A DNA stretch of 64,000 bases from Planobispora longispora. GTDB lineage: Bacteria > Actinomycetota > Actinomycetes > Streptosporangiales > Streptosporangiaceae. Below, piece by piece: positions 30,476 to 38,637 of the stretch. The notes under the pieces are model-generated. The model was given only the letters and a program-made list of their open reading frames with translations, did no database searches and had not been told where the DNA came from. The stretch is taken from the NCBI RefSeq assembly GCF_016863135.1, contig NZ_BOOH01000047.1, positions 52,894 to 116,893 of the forward strand. The letters are read 5' to 3'. Every line of letters starts with the position of its first letter. Positions within the stretch are counted from its first letter, which is position 1. A program made the position numbers and the translations under genes.

Positions 30476-31129
30476 ATGAACCGCGATGAGGTATGGCAAG
30501 CGATCGACCACGAGCGGTCCACTCTCGCAGACCTCTTCGACGACCTGTCCGAGAAGGAGTGGGCGACCGCGTCCCTGTGCGACGGCTGGAGCGTGCGCGA
30601 CGTCGCGGCCCATCTGACGCTCGCCCACGGGGGAAGCATCCCGAAGATGGCGTACTGGCTGCTGCGGGCCCGCGGGAACATGAACCGCATGATCCACGAA
30701 ACCGCCCTGGACCAGGCCAGGCTGCCCGTGGAACGTTACAGCGCCATGCTCCGCGCCATGGTGGGCTCGCGCAAGAAGGCCCCCGGCCTCACCCCCTTCG
30801 AGCCGCTCCTCGACGTCCTCGTGCACGGGCAGGACATCACGATCCCGCTCGGCCGGGACCGGCCCATGCCGCCGCGGGCGGCGGCCGCCGCGGCGACCCG
30901 GGCCTGGGAGCGGACGGGCTGGCCCTTCTGGGCCCAGCGGAAGATGAGCGGATTCGAACTCGTCGCCGCGGACTACCCCTGGTCGATGGGGCAGGGACGG
31001 CGGGTCGAGGGCTCCATCGGGACGATCCTGCTGGTGCTGACCGGCCGGACGGCCGCCCTGCCGCACCTGTCCGGTCCCGGCGCGGACGGCCTGCGGGCCC
31101 GCCTGTCATCGCCCGCCGCCCATCGGTGA
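30476..31129 (+). CDS. DinB-like mycothiol-dependent enzyme (maleylpyruvate isomerase family)
   Basis: 217 residues: MNRDEVWQAIDHERSTLADLFDDLSEKEWATASLCDGWSVRDVAAHLTLAHGG. The LCDGWSVRDVAAHL segment is the hallmark of the actinobacterial TIGR03083-type family with a DinB four-helix fold; His45-like, Glu and later HGQDITIPLG supply metal ligands. Such proteins use mycothiol in isomerisation or S-transferase reactions. AGGAGG precedes the ATG. Divergent MarR and palindrome suggest induction by an electrophile or aromatic compound (inference). Confidence 0.85.
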   Translation: MNRDEVWQAIDHERSTLADLFDDLSEKEWATASLCDGWSVRDVAAHLTLAHGGSIPKMAYWLLRARGNMNRMIHETALDQARLPVERYSAMLRAMVGSRKKAPGLTPFEPLLDVLVHGQDITIPLGRDRPMPPRAAAAAATRAWERTGWPFWAQRKMSGFELVAADYPWSMGQGRRVEGSIGTILLVLTGRTAALPHLSGPGADGLRARLSSPAAHR

Positions 31130-31184
31130 CGGCCTGCGGCGACGGCGTCCCCGCGCGGGACCGCTCCATTCCGGACGGCTCCAC

Positions 31185-31232
31185 TCCGGACCCGCTGCAG
31201 GCCGGACCCGCTGCAGGCCGGACCCGCTCTAT
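31185..31232. repeat. 16-bp tandem repeat, three units
   Basis: (T/G)CCGGACCCGCTGCAG occurs at 31185-31200 and 31201-31216, and a third unit at 31217-31232 differs in its last bases (CTCTAT). The last unit contains the stop codon of the minus-strand cupin gene. A related shorter duplication (CTCCA-TTCCGGACGG) lies just before. It appears to be slippage-derived spacer DNA. Confidence 0.85.
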
Positions 31233-31648
31233 GCCGGACCGCCGAGGGCGTGACCCGTGGTGGCCTCGATGTGCGAGGGCACGGCCTCATGCCGATCGCC
31301 CACGCTCAGGGTGCCGGTCGGCTCGAACATCAGGATCGAGGCGCCGGCGGGCGAGGACGGCTTGTGCTCGGTCCCGCGCGGGACGACGAACACCGACCCC
31401 GCGGGCAGGGCGACGGTCCGCTCCGCCGCGGGGTCGCCGCCGTCGCGCAGGGCGATGAGCAGTTCGCCGTCCAGCACGAGGAAGAACTCGTCGGTGTCGT
31501 CATGGGCGTGCCAGATGTGCTCGCCCTCGACCCTGGCGACCCGGACGTCGTAGTCGTTCACCCGGGTGACGATCCGGGGGCTCCACAGCTCCGCGAAGGA
31601 GTCCAGCACGGCCCGCAGTTCGATCGGTTCGTTTCTCACCCGGGTCAC
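31229..31648 (-). CDS. Cupin-domain protein
   Basis: 139 residues with a single small cupin barrel: motif 1 EGEHIWHAHDDTDEFFLVLDGELLIAL (metal ligands His-His-Glu) and motif 2 PAGSVFVVPRGTEHKPSSPAG (His). The GTG at 31648 or an in-frame GTG at 31639 may start it. The gene is divergent from a GlxA-type regulator across 44 bp. Such cupins bind metals and small ligands; the reaction is unknown. Its stop lies inside a tandem repeat, so the C-terminus may have drifted. Confidence 0.85.
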   Translation of the reverse strand: MTRVRNEPIELRAVLDSFAELWSPRIVTRVNDYDVRVARVEGEHIWHAHDDTDEFFLVLDGELLIALRDGGDPAAERTVALPAGSVFVVPRGTEHKPSSPAGASILMFEPTGTLSVGDRHEAVPSHIEATTGHALGGPA

Positions 31649-31692
31649 TCTGCCGGTTCGCCCCGCGCAGGGGTGAGTGCTAGAAATCGCAT

Positions 31693-32658
31693 ATGCCGCA
31701 AGGATCCTCGCATCGGGTCGTGATGATCGTCGATGCCGGTTCGAACCCGTTCGAGCTGGGAGTGGCCACCGAGCTGTTCGGCCTGCGCCGTCCCGAGCTG
31801 GACAGGCCGTGGTACGACTTCAGCCTCTGCGCCGCGGGGGGCGAGGTGGTCATGCACGCCGGGCTGTTCACGATGTCGGGCGTCACCGGGCTGGAGGCGG
31901 TGGAGCACGCGGACACGGTGATCGTGCCCAACCGGCCCGACCCGGAGACGGAACCGGCCCCGGCGGTCCTGGAGGCCGTCCGGCGCGCCGCCGGGCGCGG
32001 CGCGCGGCTGGTGAGCTTCTGCACCGGAGCGTTCGCCCTGGCCGCCGCGGGCGTGCTCGACGGGCGCCGGGCCACCACGCACTGGCGCTGGGCGGAGCTG
32101 TTCCGCTCCCGCTTCCCCGCCGTACGGCTCGAGCCGGACGTGCTGTTCGTCGACGACGGCGACGTGCTGACCTCCGCCGGCAGCGCGGCCGCCCTCGACC
32201 TCGGCCTGCACCTCGTCCGCCGCGACCACGGCGCCGAGATCGCCAACGCGGTGAGCCGGCGCCTGGTGTTCGCCGTACACCGCGACGGCGGCCAGCGGCA
32301 GTTCGTCGAACGTCCCGTGCCCGGCGTGCCGGACACCTCGCTGGCTTCTCTGCTCAGCTGGGCGCAGGAACACCTGGACCGCCCGCTGGCCGTCGCCGAC
32401 CTCGCCGCCCGCGCCGCCGTCAGCCCGGCGACCCTGCACCGGCGCTTCCAGGCCGAGCTCGGCACCACCCCGCTCGCCTGGCTCACCGCCGAACGCGTCT
32501 CCCTGGCCTGCCGGCTCATCGAGCGCGGGGAGACCAGACTGGACGCGGTGGCCAGGGCGAGCGGCCTCGGCAGCGCCGCCAACCTGCGCGCGCAGATGCG
32601 GCGGCAGACCGGCCTCAGCCCTTCCGCCTACCGGGAACGATTCGCTCGAGCCCGCTGA
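31693..32658 (+). CDS. GlxA-family regulator (DJ-1/PfpI domain plus AraC HTH)
   Basis: 321 residues. The N-terminal DJ-1/PfpI-like domain (VMIVDAGSNPFELGVATELFGL; LVSFCTGAFALAAAGVLDGRRATTHW with the nucleophile-elbow Cys in SFCTGAF) is followed by a C-terminal AraC double HTH (LAVADLAARAAVSPATLHRRFQAELGTTPLAWL; LRAQMRRQTGLSPSAYRERF). The family senses small metabolites through the amidotransferase-like domain. It is divergent from the cupin gene and may control it. Confidence 0.92.
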   Translation: MPQGSSHRVVMIVDAGSNPFELGVATELFGLRRPELDRPWYDFSLCAAGGEVVMHAGLFTMSGVTGLEAVEHADTVIVPNRPDPETEPAPAVLEAVRRAAGRGARLVSFCTGAFALAAAGVLDGRRATTHWRWAELFRSRFPAVRLEPDVLFVDDGDVLTSAGSAAALDLGLHLVRRDHGAEIANAVSRRLVFAVHRDGGQRQFVERPVPGVPDTSLASLLSWAQEHLDRPLAVADLAARAAVSPATLHRRFQAELGTTPLAWLTAERVSLACRLIERGETRLDAVARASGLGSAANLRAQMRRQTGLSPSAYRERFARAR

Positions 32659-32661
32659 TCG

Positions 32662-32736
32662 CTCAGGCGCGCGGGCGTCGGACCCGCTCACGCAGCGCGA
32701 GCAGGCGTGCCTCTCTCAGGCGCGCGGGCGCCGGAC
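32662..32736. repeat. 22-bp direct repeat, two copies
   Basis: CTCAGGCGCGCGGGCG(T/C)CGGAC occurs at 32662-32683 and 32715-32736, 53 bp apart with one mismatch. It lies between the GlxA-type gene and a secreted-protein gene. Function unknown; it could be a regulator site or simple duplication. Confidence 0.75.
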
Positions 32737-32879
32737 TTCTCAAGTATGAGATCGCCGGACGGCCCGGGGAACCCCGTGGAACGGGATGGAACGCCGTACG
32801 GATGAGCGGCCCGCCGCATGCCCTGCCCCTCGATCGCCCGGCCGCGAGCCCGGCGACCGCGAACCGGAGAAATCACGTC

Positions 32880-33362
32880 ATGAACAGAATCCGTACCAAG
32901 CTGGCCGCCGCGCTGGTGGCCGCCGTCGGCGTCATCGGGCTGGCCACGACGCCCGCCCAGGCGGCGACCGAGATCGTCGCCGAGCTCGAGATCGGCTTCA
33001 ACACCGGCGTCCCCGCCGCCCGCACCATCACGCTGAGCGTCCACGTGCCCATGAACGAGTACGACGCGAACGGCTACCTGATCCACGGAGGCAGGATCCA
33101 GGTGCGCTTCTACGGCAGCGACCCGGGCACCGACTCGGTCATCTACGGCCCCATCACCTGGTACAGGGGGGACCACGGCCTGACCGCGGGACCGGACGGC
33201 ATCCGGCTGAACTACACCTGGGAGGTTCCGCCGGGGTCGTTCCTCAACGAGGACGACAGCTTCGGCAACAGGGGTGACGAGGTCTACATCACCGCGAAGT
33301 TCATCGACGGCGACGGCGGGACCATCAGCGACGACTCCAACACCGAAGAAGGCTTCTTCTGA
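32880..33362 (+). CDS. Secreted protein of unknown function
   Basis: 160 residues. Residues 1-28 form a Sec signal peptide (MNRIRTKLAAALVAAVGVIGL ending TTPAQA). The mature part has no cysteine, is acidic and beta-rich (LEIGFNTGVPAARTITLSVHV; GGRIQVRFYGSDPGTDSVIYG; NYTWEVPPGSFLNEDDSFGNRGDEVYITAKF), suggesting a compact beta-sandwich. No family was recognised. It is monocistronic and followed by a strong hairpin, so it is probably a well-expressed exported protein. Confidence 0.75.
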   Translation: MNRIRTKLAAALVAAVGVIGLATTPAQAATEIVAELEIGFNTGVPAARTITLSVHVPMNEYDANGYLIHGGRIQVRFYGSDPGTDSVIYGPITWYRGDHGLTAGPDGIRLNYTWEVPPGSFLNEDDSFGNRGDEVYITAKFIDGDGGTISDDSNTEEGFF

Positions 33363-33400
33363 GCCGCGCACGGATCGGCCTGAAGATCCGGGCAGCGGAA

Positions 33401-33431
33401 GAGCCCGCCGGTCACGTCGACCGGCGGGCTC
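33401..33431 (+). terminator. 13-bp perfect hairpin after secreted-protein gene
   Basis: GAGCCCGCCGGTC (33401-33413), 5-nt loop, GACCGGCGGGCTC (33419-33431). It starts 39 bp after the stop. No T-tract follows, but stem strength and place support an intrinsic terminator. Confidence 0.75.
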
Positions 33432-33617
33432 CGACCTGCGCCCCGCATCCGGCGGCACTTCGCCGGGCGGGCCCCTTCGTGATGTCTCCCGCCTGCTGCT
33501 GCCGATCATCACGCGGACTGCCGCGCACCCGCCTGGAAGGGTCCGCCGGAGGTCGCGTCGCCGGAGCGGCCCCGGACCGGGACCGTTTTTGTCGGTCACG
33601 TCCTGTACCTATGGGGA

Positions 33618-34283
33618 ATGTCAACCTTCGTGCTGATCCACGGTGGCGGCGACAGCGGCTGGGCCTGGCATCTCCTCGAAGCCGAACTGCGCTCGCGGGG
33701 ACATGACACGGTCGCCCCCGACCTGCCGTCGGAGAACGCCTCCGCAGGGCTGGACGACTACGCCGAGGCCGTCACCACGGCCGTCGGCGACCGGCGGGAC
33801 CTCGTGGTCGTGGGCCACTCCTACGGCGCCTTCACCGCGCCCCTGGTCGCCGACCGGCTCCCGGCGGACCTTCTGGTCCTGCTGGCGGGGATGATCCCGG
33901 CCCCCGGCGAGCGGCCGGACGACTGGTGGGAGGCCACCGGGTGCGTGCGGGCCAGACAGGACGCGGGCCTGGCCGGCATCGATGATCCGTTCGAGAGCTT
34001 CTACCATGATGTCCCGCGTGAGCTGGCCGAGGAGGCCATGCGCCGGGAGCGTGACGAATCCCCGCGCGTGGGCGACGAGCCCTGGCCGCTGAAAGCCTGG
34101 CCGGACGTGCCCACGAAGTTCATCCTGTGCAAGGACGACCGCTTCTTCCCGGCCGATTTCTTCCGCGGGCTCGCGCGAGAACGCCTGGGCGTCGTGCCCG
34201 ACGAGATCTCCGGCGGCCACTGCGTCCCCCTCAGCAGGCCGGACGCCCTGGCGGACCTGCTGGTGGGTTACCTCAAGCACTGA
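33618..34283 (+). CDS. Alpha/beta hydrolase
   Basis: 221 residues. MSTFVLIHGGGDSGWAWHLLEAEL gives the oxyanion HGGG, VVVGHSYGAFTAPLVADRL the nucleophile Ser in GHSYG, FILCKDDRFFP a likely acid region, and ISGGHCVPLSRPDALA the catalytic His. No signal peptide. It resembles small esterase-like hydrolases of the MhpC/salicylate-esterase type. Substrate unknown; it stands alone. Confidence 0.88.
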   Translation: MSTFVLIHGGGDSGWAWHLLEAELRSRGHDTVAPDLPSENASAGLDDYAEAVTTAVGDRRDLVVVGHSYGAFTAPLVADRLPADLLVLLAGMIPAPGERPDDWWEATGCVRARQDAGLAGIDDPFESFYHDVPRELAEEAMRRERDESPRVGDEPWPLKAWPDVPTKFILCKDDRFFPADFFRGLARERLGVVPDEISGGHCVPLSRPDALADLLVGYLKH

Positions 34284-34360
34284 CAGCCGTCCGGGCGGCC
34301 TCCTCCCCTGCCCGGCGAGAAGCGCCCGCGCCGGGCGTCCGCCTGCCTCGCCGCGGCCCG

Positions 34361-35539
34361 TCAGTGCCGGCGGCGGTCTCCGTGGGTCAGCAGCAGTTCG
34401 ACGAACCGGCGCTCTCTGGCGGCGCGGCGGCGGGGCTCGTCGATCCGCCACTGGACCTCCGGCGGCAGGGGCCGGGCCCGCCGGCGCCGCCGCTCGCTCA
34501 GCCACCTGTGCCACCGGTCGCCGCCCCCGGCGGTTCCGTCGGCGGGGACGGCGGGAGCGGGGCCGGCGAAGCGGCCCACCGCGTCATACTCCTCCAGCAC
34601 CGCTTGCTGGTTCAGCCCCGCCCACTCGGCCGCCTCCAGCAACAGCAGCCGGGGCGCCAGCCGGATCGGCGCGGGATCGCGCCCCGACCGCGTCACCTGG
34701 CCAGGCAGCCCCTCATCGTGCCAGCGCACCCGCCAGCCCGGCCAGGCGCCCGCCACCGCCGCCTCCGCCGGGCAGGTCGGCGGCGGCCACGCCCACACCT
34801 CGCGGGCCGTCACGTCGATGAGGATCCCCGACCCGGCGAAGAACTCATCGGGCACCGGCACCGGGTCGCGATCGGCCAATGCCTCCACCAGCGCGGGTCC
34901 CACGCTCAGCACCTCGAAGACGTCCACGTCACACCCGAAGTCGCCCAGCCGTCCGTCGCCGAAACGCACACTCAGCACGGTTTCCCGATGAGCGGGGTAG
35001 CCGGGGTGGACGAGGCGGGGCTCGGCGCGGTACTCCTCCCACGTCTGAGCGATGTCGCCGATGACGGTGCCGGCCAGGCCGATGCGCTCCAGCACCTGCT
35101 CCAGCGCGGCCGGCTCCCGCTCGCAGCCGCCTCCCAGGAGGTCGGGCGGCAGGTCCAGCCGGGCGACGAAGTCGGCCAGCCCCCGCTCGGCCCAGCGCAC
35201 CGTCCAGCCCGCCCAGTCCCACCACCCGGTCCCCTCCGCGCGTTCCCGCTCGGCGAGCGCGGCATCGCCCAGTACGGCCAGCACGGCACGACGCAGGCCG
35301 TGACTGTCGGCCAGCGGGCCCAGGCTGGTGCGGAACAGCAGGAAGCGAGCGTCGAGGTCGACGAGGACCCCGCCCCGGTCCCACCCGTGTTCCAGCCCGC
35401 TGCCGGGTCCGGCCCAGCTCCCGTACAGGTCCACCAGGAAGTCGGGCCCATCGAGCAGGCGGCTGAGGTCCGCGCCGGAGACGCGGTCGGAGCTCACCCG
35501 GCCGTTCCGGACGAACACCATGGTCACCTTCGGACTCAT
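34361..35539 (-). CDS. Orphan protein, two similar Trp/Asp-rich halves
   Basis: 392 residues, cytoplasmic, no signal peptide or membrane segment. Not recognised. The first half has LLFRTSLGPLADSHGLRRAVLAVLG and WWDWAGWTVRWAERGLADFVARL; the second has WPGWRVRWHDEGLPGQV and a matching beta-rich segment with dense Trp and Asp. W-x-x-W-x-V-R-W in both halves hints at a duplicated domain. It ends with an Arg-rich tail (SERRRRRARPLPPEVQW). Codon bias and steady GC3 support a real gene. Function cannot be assigned. Confidence 0.7.
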   Translation of the reverse strand: MSPKVTMVFVRNGRVSSDRVSGADLSRLLDGPDFLVDLYGSWAGPGSGLEHGWDRGGVLVDLDARFLLFRTSLGPLADSHGLRRAVLAVLGDAALAERERAEGTGWWDWAGWTVRWAERGLADFVARLDLPPDLLGGGCEREPAALEQVLERIGLAGTVIGDIAQTWEEYRAEPRLVHPGYPAHRETVLSVRFGDGRLGDFGCDVDVFEVLSVGPALVEALADRDPVPVPDEFFAGSGILIDVTAREVWAWPPPTCPAEAAVAGAWPGWRVRWHDEGLPGQVTRSGRDPAPIRLAPRLLLLEAAEWAGLNQQAVLEEYDAVGRFAGPAPAVPADGTAGGGDRWHRWLSERRRRRARPLPPEVQWRIDEPRRRAARERRFVELLLTHGDRRRH

Positions 35540-35833
35540 GGTGATCAGTATGCGGGCCCCGCCGGCAGCCGGGGCGTCCTGGATCAGCCCCGGTTCTCAG
35601 CCGATCGGTCACCGCAGGGCTTCCGGATGCGCGCCCACGCGGCGATCAGACGGAAACGCTCTGAGTGATGGATGAAGCACACAACGTGCTCACCTACTCT
35701 GCATGAGTGCACCGTCCGACAAGCCTCACGAGGCCGCGATGCCGAGCGAGCCGGTAAAAGGCCAAGCCGCTGCGCCGCCTGCCGCAGACACTCCGCTCTC
35801 GTCCTCATCCCCCATGATCACAAGGTGTCGCCC
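35540..35833. other. Intergenic region upstream of PilZ-like gene
   Basis: 294 bp between divergent genes. No gene with ribosome site and domain was found. The part near 35650-35720 is AT-richer and may hold promoters. AAGGTG lies 9 nt before the ATG at 35834. Confidence 0.4.
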
Positions 35834-36550
35834 ATGAGCCAGCTTCCGCTACCGAAAAGCGCCCTGTACATCTGCGTCGACGACGACACCGGGCACCGCT
35901 CCCGGCTGGAGGCGATCACCCCTGACGCGATCATCGTCACCGCGCCCGCCGGCGCCGAGAAGCTGGTGGCCGCCGAGGTGGGCAGCCACCTGACGGTGTT
36001 CTGGATCGACGAGGGCGGCCGCGTCGTGCTGCCGGTCCTGCTGGAGCACATCACCGCCGGCCCGGTGGAGCGCTGGCACCTGCGTCCGCTGGGCGAGCCG
36101 CGCCAGGCCGGCCGTCGCCAGCACGAGCGCGGCGGCGGCGGGGAGAAGATGCGCATCTCCACCCTGGCCGCCCAGCCCGCCGTCACCTTCGACAGCACCC
36201 TGCTGGACCTGAGCGAAAAGGCACTGCGCTGCTGGGCGCCGGCCTCCGACCTCGCCGTGGGCGAGGAGTTGCACGTCCAGGTGGTGCTCAGCACCGGAAT
36301 CCTGAGTCATATCGGGAAAGTCACCATCGTGCGCGACGCCGCCGACGGCATCGGCCAGCACATCGTGGTGACCTTCCACCCGCTGGCCCCGCCCACGGTT
36401 CAGATCATCCGCCGTTACCTGTTCGTCTGGGGAAGCCGCCGGGCCCGGCGGTCCGAGGAGGAAGCGGCTGCGGGCGCCGCGTCGGCGGACGCCGGCCTCG
36501 TCGCGGCGGCCCATCGGCCCGGACGCGCCGCGACACCTGCGCGTTCGTGA
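35834..36550 (+). CDS. PilZ-like domain protein
   Basis: 238 residues. The N-terminal half is a YcgR-N-like beta domain (ALYICVDDDTGHRSRLEAITPDAIIVTAP). After a linker with RRQHERG, the second half reads DSTLLDLSEKALRCWAPASDLAVGEELHVQVVL and GHIVVTFHPLAP-like, a PilZ-type barrel. The c-di-GMP motifs are degenerate: RxxxR is only approximated by R-R-Q-H-E-R, and D/NxSxxG appears as DLSEKA without the Gly. It may bind c-di-GMP weakly or not at all. The C-terminus is a low-complexity Ala/Arg tail. Monocistronic. Confidence 0.6.
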   Translation: MSQLPLPKSALYICVDDDTGHRSRLEAITPDAIIVTAPAGAEKLVAAEVGSHLTVFWIDEGGRVVLPVLLEHITAGPVERWHLRPLGEPRQAGRRQHERGGGGEKMRISTLAAQPAVTFDSTLLDLSEKALRCWAPASDLAVGEELHVQVVLSTGILSHIGKVTIVRDAADGIGQHIVVTFHPLAPPTVQIIRRYLFVWGSRRARRSEEEAAAGAASADAGLVAAAHRPGRAATPARS

Positions 36551-36553
36551 TCG

Positions 36554-36877
36554 GGCCAGGAACGAGCGGGTCCGTCCGCAGACGCGGGTGAGGGACGCAG
36601 CGAGCCTCCCGCGCGTCCCGGTGATCGGGGACACCCGGATCCGGACGGCAAGGTCGGACGCCGCAACCACTACACCCTCAACCCCGAGCGCGGCTTCCGC
36701 TACCCGACCGAGGCCGATCTGCCCGTCCGGCTGCTCATCGGCATGTTCACCCAGCACGACCTGCCCGAGACCGGTGCTCCCGGCGCCCACCACGCCGTCA
36801 CCCCGGCGGCCCGGATCGCCGACGGCCGGGACACCGGCGACGACTCTCCCACGCAGCCGTACGCCTCGAGCCCGTGA
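36554..36877 (+). pseudogene. Decayed winged-helix regulator gene
   Basis: Two frames together resemble an actinobacterial winged-helix regulator. One frame near 36560-36615 reads NERVRPQTRVRDAASL, like the start of the HTH. Another from about 36635 to a TGA at 36875-36877 reads DPDGKVGRRNHYTLNPERGF then RYPTEADLPVRLLIGMF, like the wing and C-terminus (VGRRNHY is typical). The recognition-helix region between them is deleted and there is no usable start codon. It is a dead fragment. Confidence 0.55.
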
Positions 36878-37039
36878 GGCCGGGCCCGGAGCCGCAGCTC
36901 CACCGGCAGGACTCCCAGCGGGCGCTGCGCCCGGCGCCGCGGCAGTCGCGCACGCCCATCCGTGACTGCTTCCCGCTGACCGCCGTCGAGACGGCGCCGC
37001 TTCCCCGTCGCCGCGCCGGGACGGACCGCGCACGGCTGC

Positions 37040-37795
37040 TCAGCTGGTGGCGCCCCAGGTGAGGGAGAGGCCGGTGGCGGCGCGTTCGGTGCGGATCTCC
37101 ATCATGCTGCCGAGGATGGTGGCGTGGTCGGACACCACGGGTGTGGCGTCGAGCGTGTAGGTGATCCGGGTGCTGACGAGCACCGGGCTGCCCTGCGGCT
37201 CGTGGAGGTGGCGGGCTGCGGCCGGGTCGAGCAACCCGGGCCGGACCACCTCGGACGCCCGGGCGACCGCCACCCCCGCGTCGGCGAGGGCCGTGTAGAG
37301 GGAGACGGCGGTGAAGTCGCGGTCGCGGATCCGGTCGGCCACCGGCCGGCGGACCCAGGACACCTGGTGTACGGCGGGGCGTCCCGCGAACTCGCGGACC
37401 CGCTCCAGCCGCAGGGCGGTGTCGCCGGGGCGCAGCCGCAGCTCCGCGGCGATCCCGGCGGGGGCCCGGCGCACCGCCCGCCCGGCCACGGCGGTGCGCA
37501 CGTCGTGGCCCTGCTTGAGCAGATCGTCGACCAGGCTGCGGAGCGAGTCGAGCTGGTACGCCAGGTGGGGCGGGGCGACGAACGTGCCCCTGCCGGGCTG
37601 CTGCACGATCAGCCTCTCGTCGCTGAGCTCCCGCAGCGCCTGGCGCAGCGTCATGAGGGTCACCCCGTAGGAGGCGCTCAGCTCCCGTTGCGGCGGCAGG
37701 GCCTCACCGGGGGCGTAGTGTCCCGACCGGATCTTCGCGGCGAGGTCGGCGGCGATGGCGCGGTATCTCGCCTCGTGCCCGGCGTCGGGGGTCAT
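37040..37795 (-). CDS. GntR/HutC-family regulator of the trp operon
   Basis: 251 residues. GntR winged helix at the N-terminus (YRAIAADLAAKIRSGHYAPGEALPPQRELSASYGVTLMTLRQALRELSDERLIVQQPGRGTFV), then a UTRA ligand-binding domain (LRLRPGDTALRLERVREFAGRPAVHQVSWV; VSTRITYTLDATPVVSDHATILG). The ATG overlaps the trpA stop (ATGA at 37792-37795), so it is the last gene of a trpB-trpA-gntR operon. Tandem 10-bp boxes upstream of trpB are its probable operator. HutC-type members usually sense a metabolite of the pathway they control; here the effector may be a tryptophan-related compound (inference). Confidence 0.9.
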   Translation of the reverse strand: MTPDAGHEARYRAIAADLAAKIRSGHYAPGEALPPQRELSASYGVTLMTLRQALRELSDERLIVQQPGRGTFVAPPHLAYQLDSLRSLVDDLLKQGHDVRTAVAGRAVRRAPAGIAAELRLRPGDTALRLERVREFAGRPAVHQVSWVRRPVADRIRDRDFTAVSLYTALADAGVAVARASEVVRPGLLDPAAARHLHEPQGSPVLVSTRITYTLDATPVVSDHATILGSMMEIRTERAATGLSLTWGATS

Positions 37796-38637
37796 CGTGG
37801 TCGGTCACACTCCTGGTCGAGGGCTTGCCGCAGGGTCGTGAGGAAGGCCCGCAGGTCGTCCGGCCCGGCCCCGTCGAGCACCCGCCGCATGACCGCGGCG
37901 CCGACCACCACGCCGTCGGCGTGCCGGCGGGCTTCGCGTGCCTGGTCCGGGGTGGAAATGCCAAATCCTAGCAAGACCGGCCGGTCGGTGACGCGCCTGA
38001 TCCGCTCGGTGAGCTCCGCCGCCGACGCGGCGAGGGCGGTCCGCTCACCGGTGGTGCCCATCAACGACACCGCGTAGACGAATCCGCGGCTGCGGCGCGA
38101 GATCTCCGCCAGCCGCGGCTGCGGCGTCGCCGGCGACGCCAGCAGGGACAGCTCGATCCCGGCGGCGGCTGCCGCGCCCTCCAGTTCGTCCGCCTCGTGC
38201 ACCGGCAGGTCGGGCACGATCAGGCCGCCGACGCCGGCCCGGCGCAGCGCGGCGCAGAACGCCTCGGGGCCCTCGTGCAGCACCAGGTTGTAGTAGGTGC
38301 TGGCGACCAGGGGCACGCCCAGGGCCGGCATGCCGGACAGGTCGGCGAGGATCCGGCGGGTGCTCGCCCCCCGGGCCAGTGCCGTGTCGCCGGCCTGCTG
38401 GATGGTGACGCCGTCCAGCGTGGGATCGGAGAAGGGCAGGCCGACCTCGATCGCATCCGCCCCGGCGGCGGCGAAGGCCCGCAGGTAGTCCGTCCAGCCG
38501 GGCGTGATCCCGCCGGTGACGTACGGCATGAGCAGGCCGCGGCCGGTGTCCCGGCGGGCGCGCAGCCGGCGTTCGACCGCGCCCGCGCCCGCGGCCGGGG
38601 CGGGGTGCAGGGCGGGGCCCAGAGCGGAATTCGTCAC
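37792..38637 (-). CDS. trpA: Tryptophan synthase alpha chain
   Basis: 281 residues from GTG at 38637. TIM-barrel with the family signatures [37 protein letters not shown] (catalytic Glu and FSDP), [12 protein letters not shown] (catalytic Asp region), and [11 protein letters not shown]. It cleaves indole-3-glycerol phosphate to indole and glyceraldehyde-3-phosphate and channels indole to the beta chain. It overlaps trpB by 4 bp (GTGA) and gntR by 4 bp. No trpC, D, E or F is nearby, so this is a detached trpBA pair. Confidence 0.95.
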   Translation of the reverse strand: MTNSALGPALHPAPAAGAGAVERRLRARRDTGRGLLMPYVTGGITPGWTDYLRAFAAAGADAIEVGLPFSDPTLDGVTIQQAGDTALARGASTRRILADLSGMPALGVPLVASTYYNLVLHEGPEAFCAALRRAGVGGLIVPDLPVHEADELEGAAAAAGIELSLLASPATPQPRLAEISRRSRGFVYAVSLMGTTGERTALAASAAELTERIRRVTDRPVLLGFGISTPDQAREARRHADGVVVGAAVMRRVLDGAGPDDLRAFLTTLRQALDQECDRPR

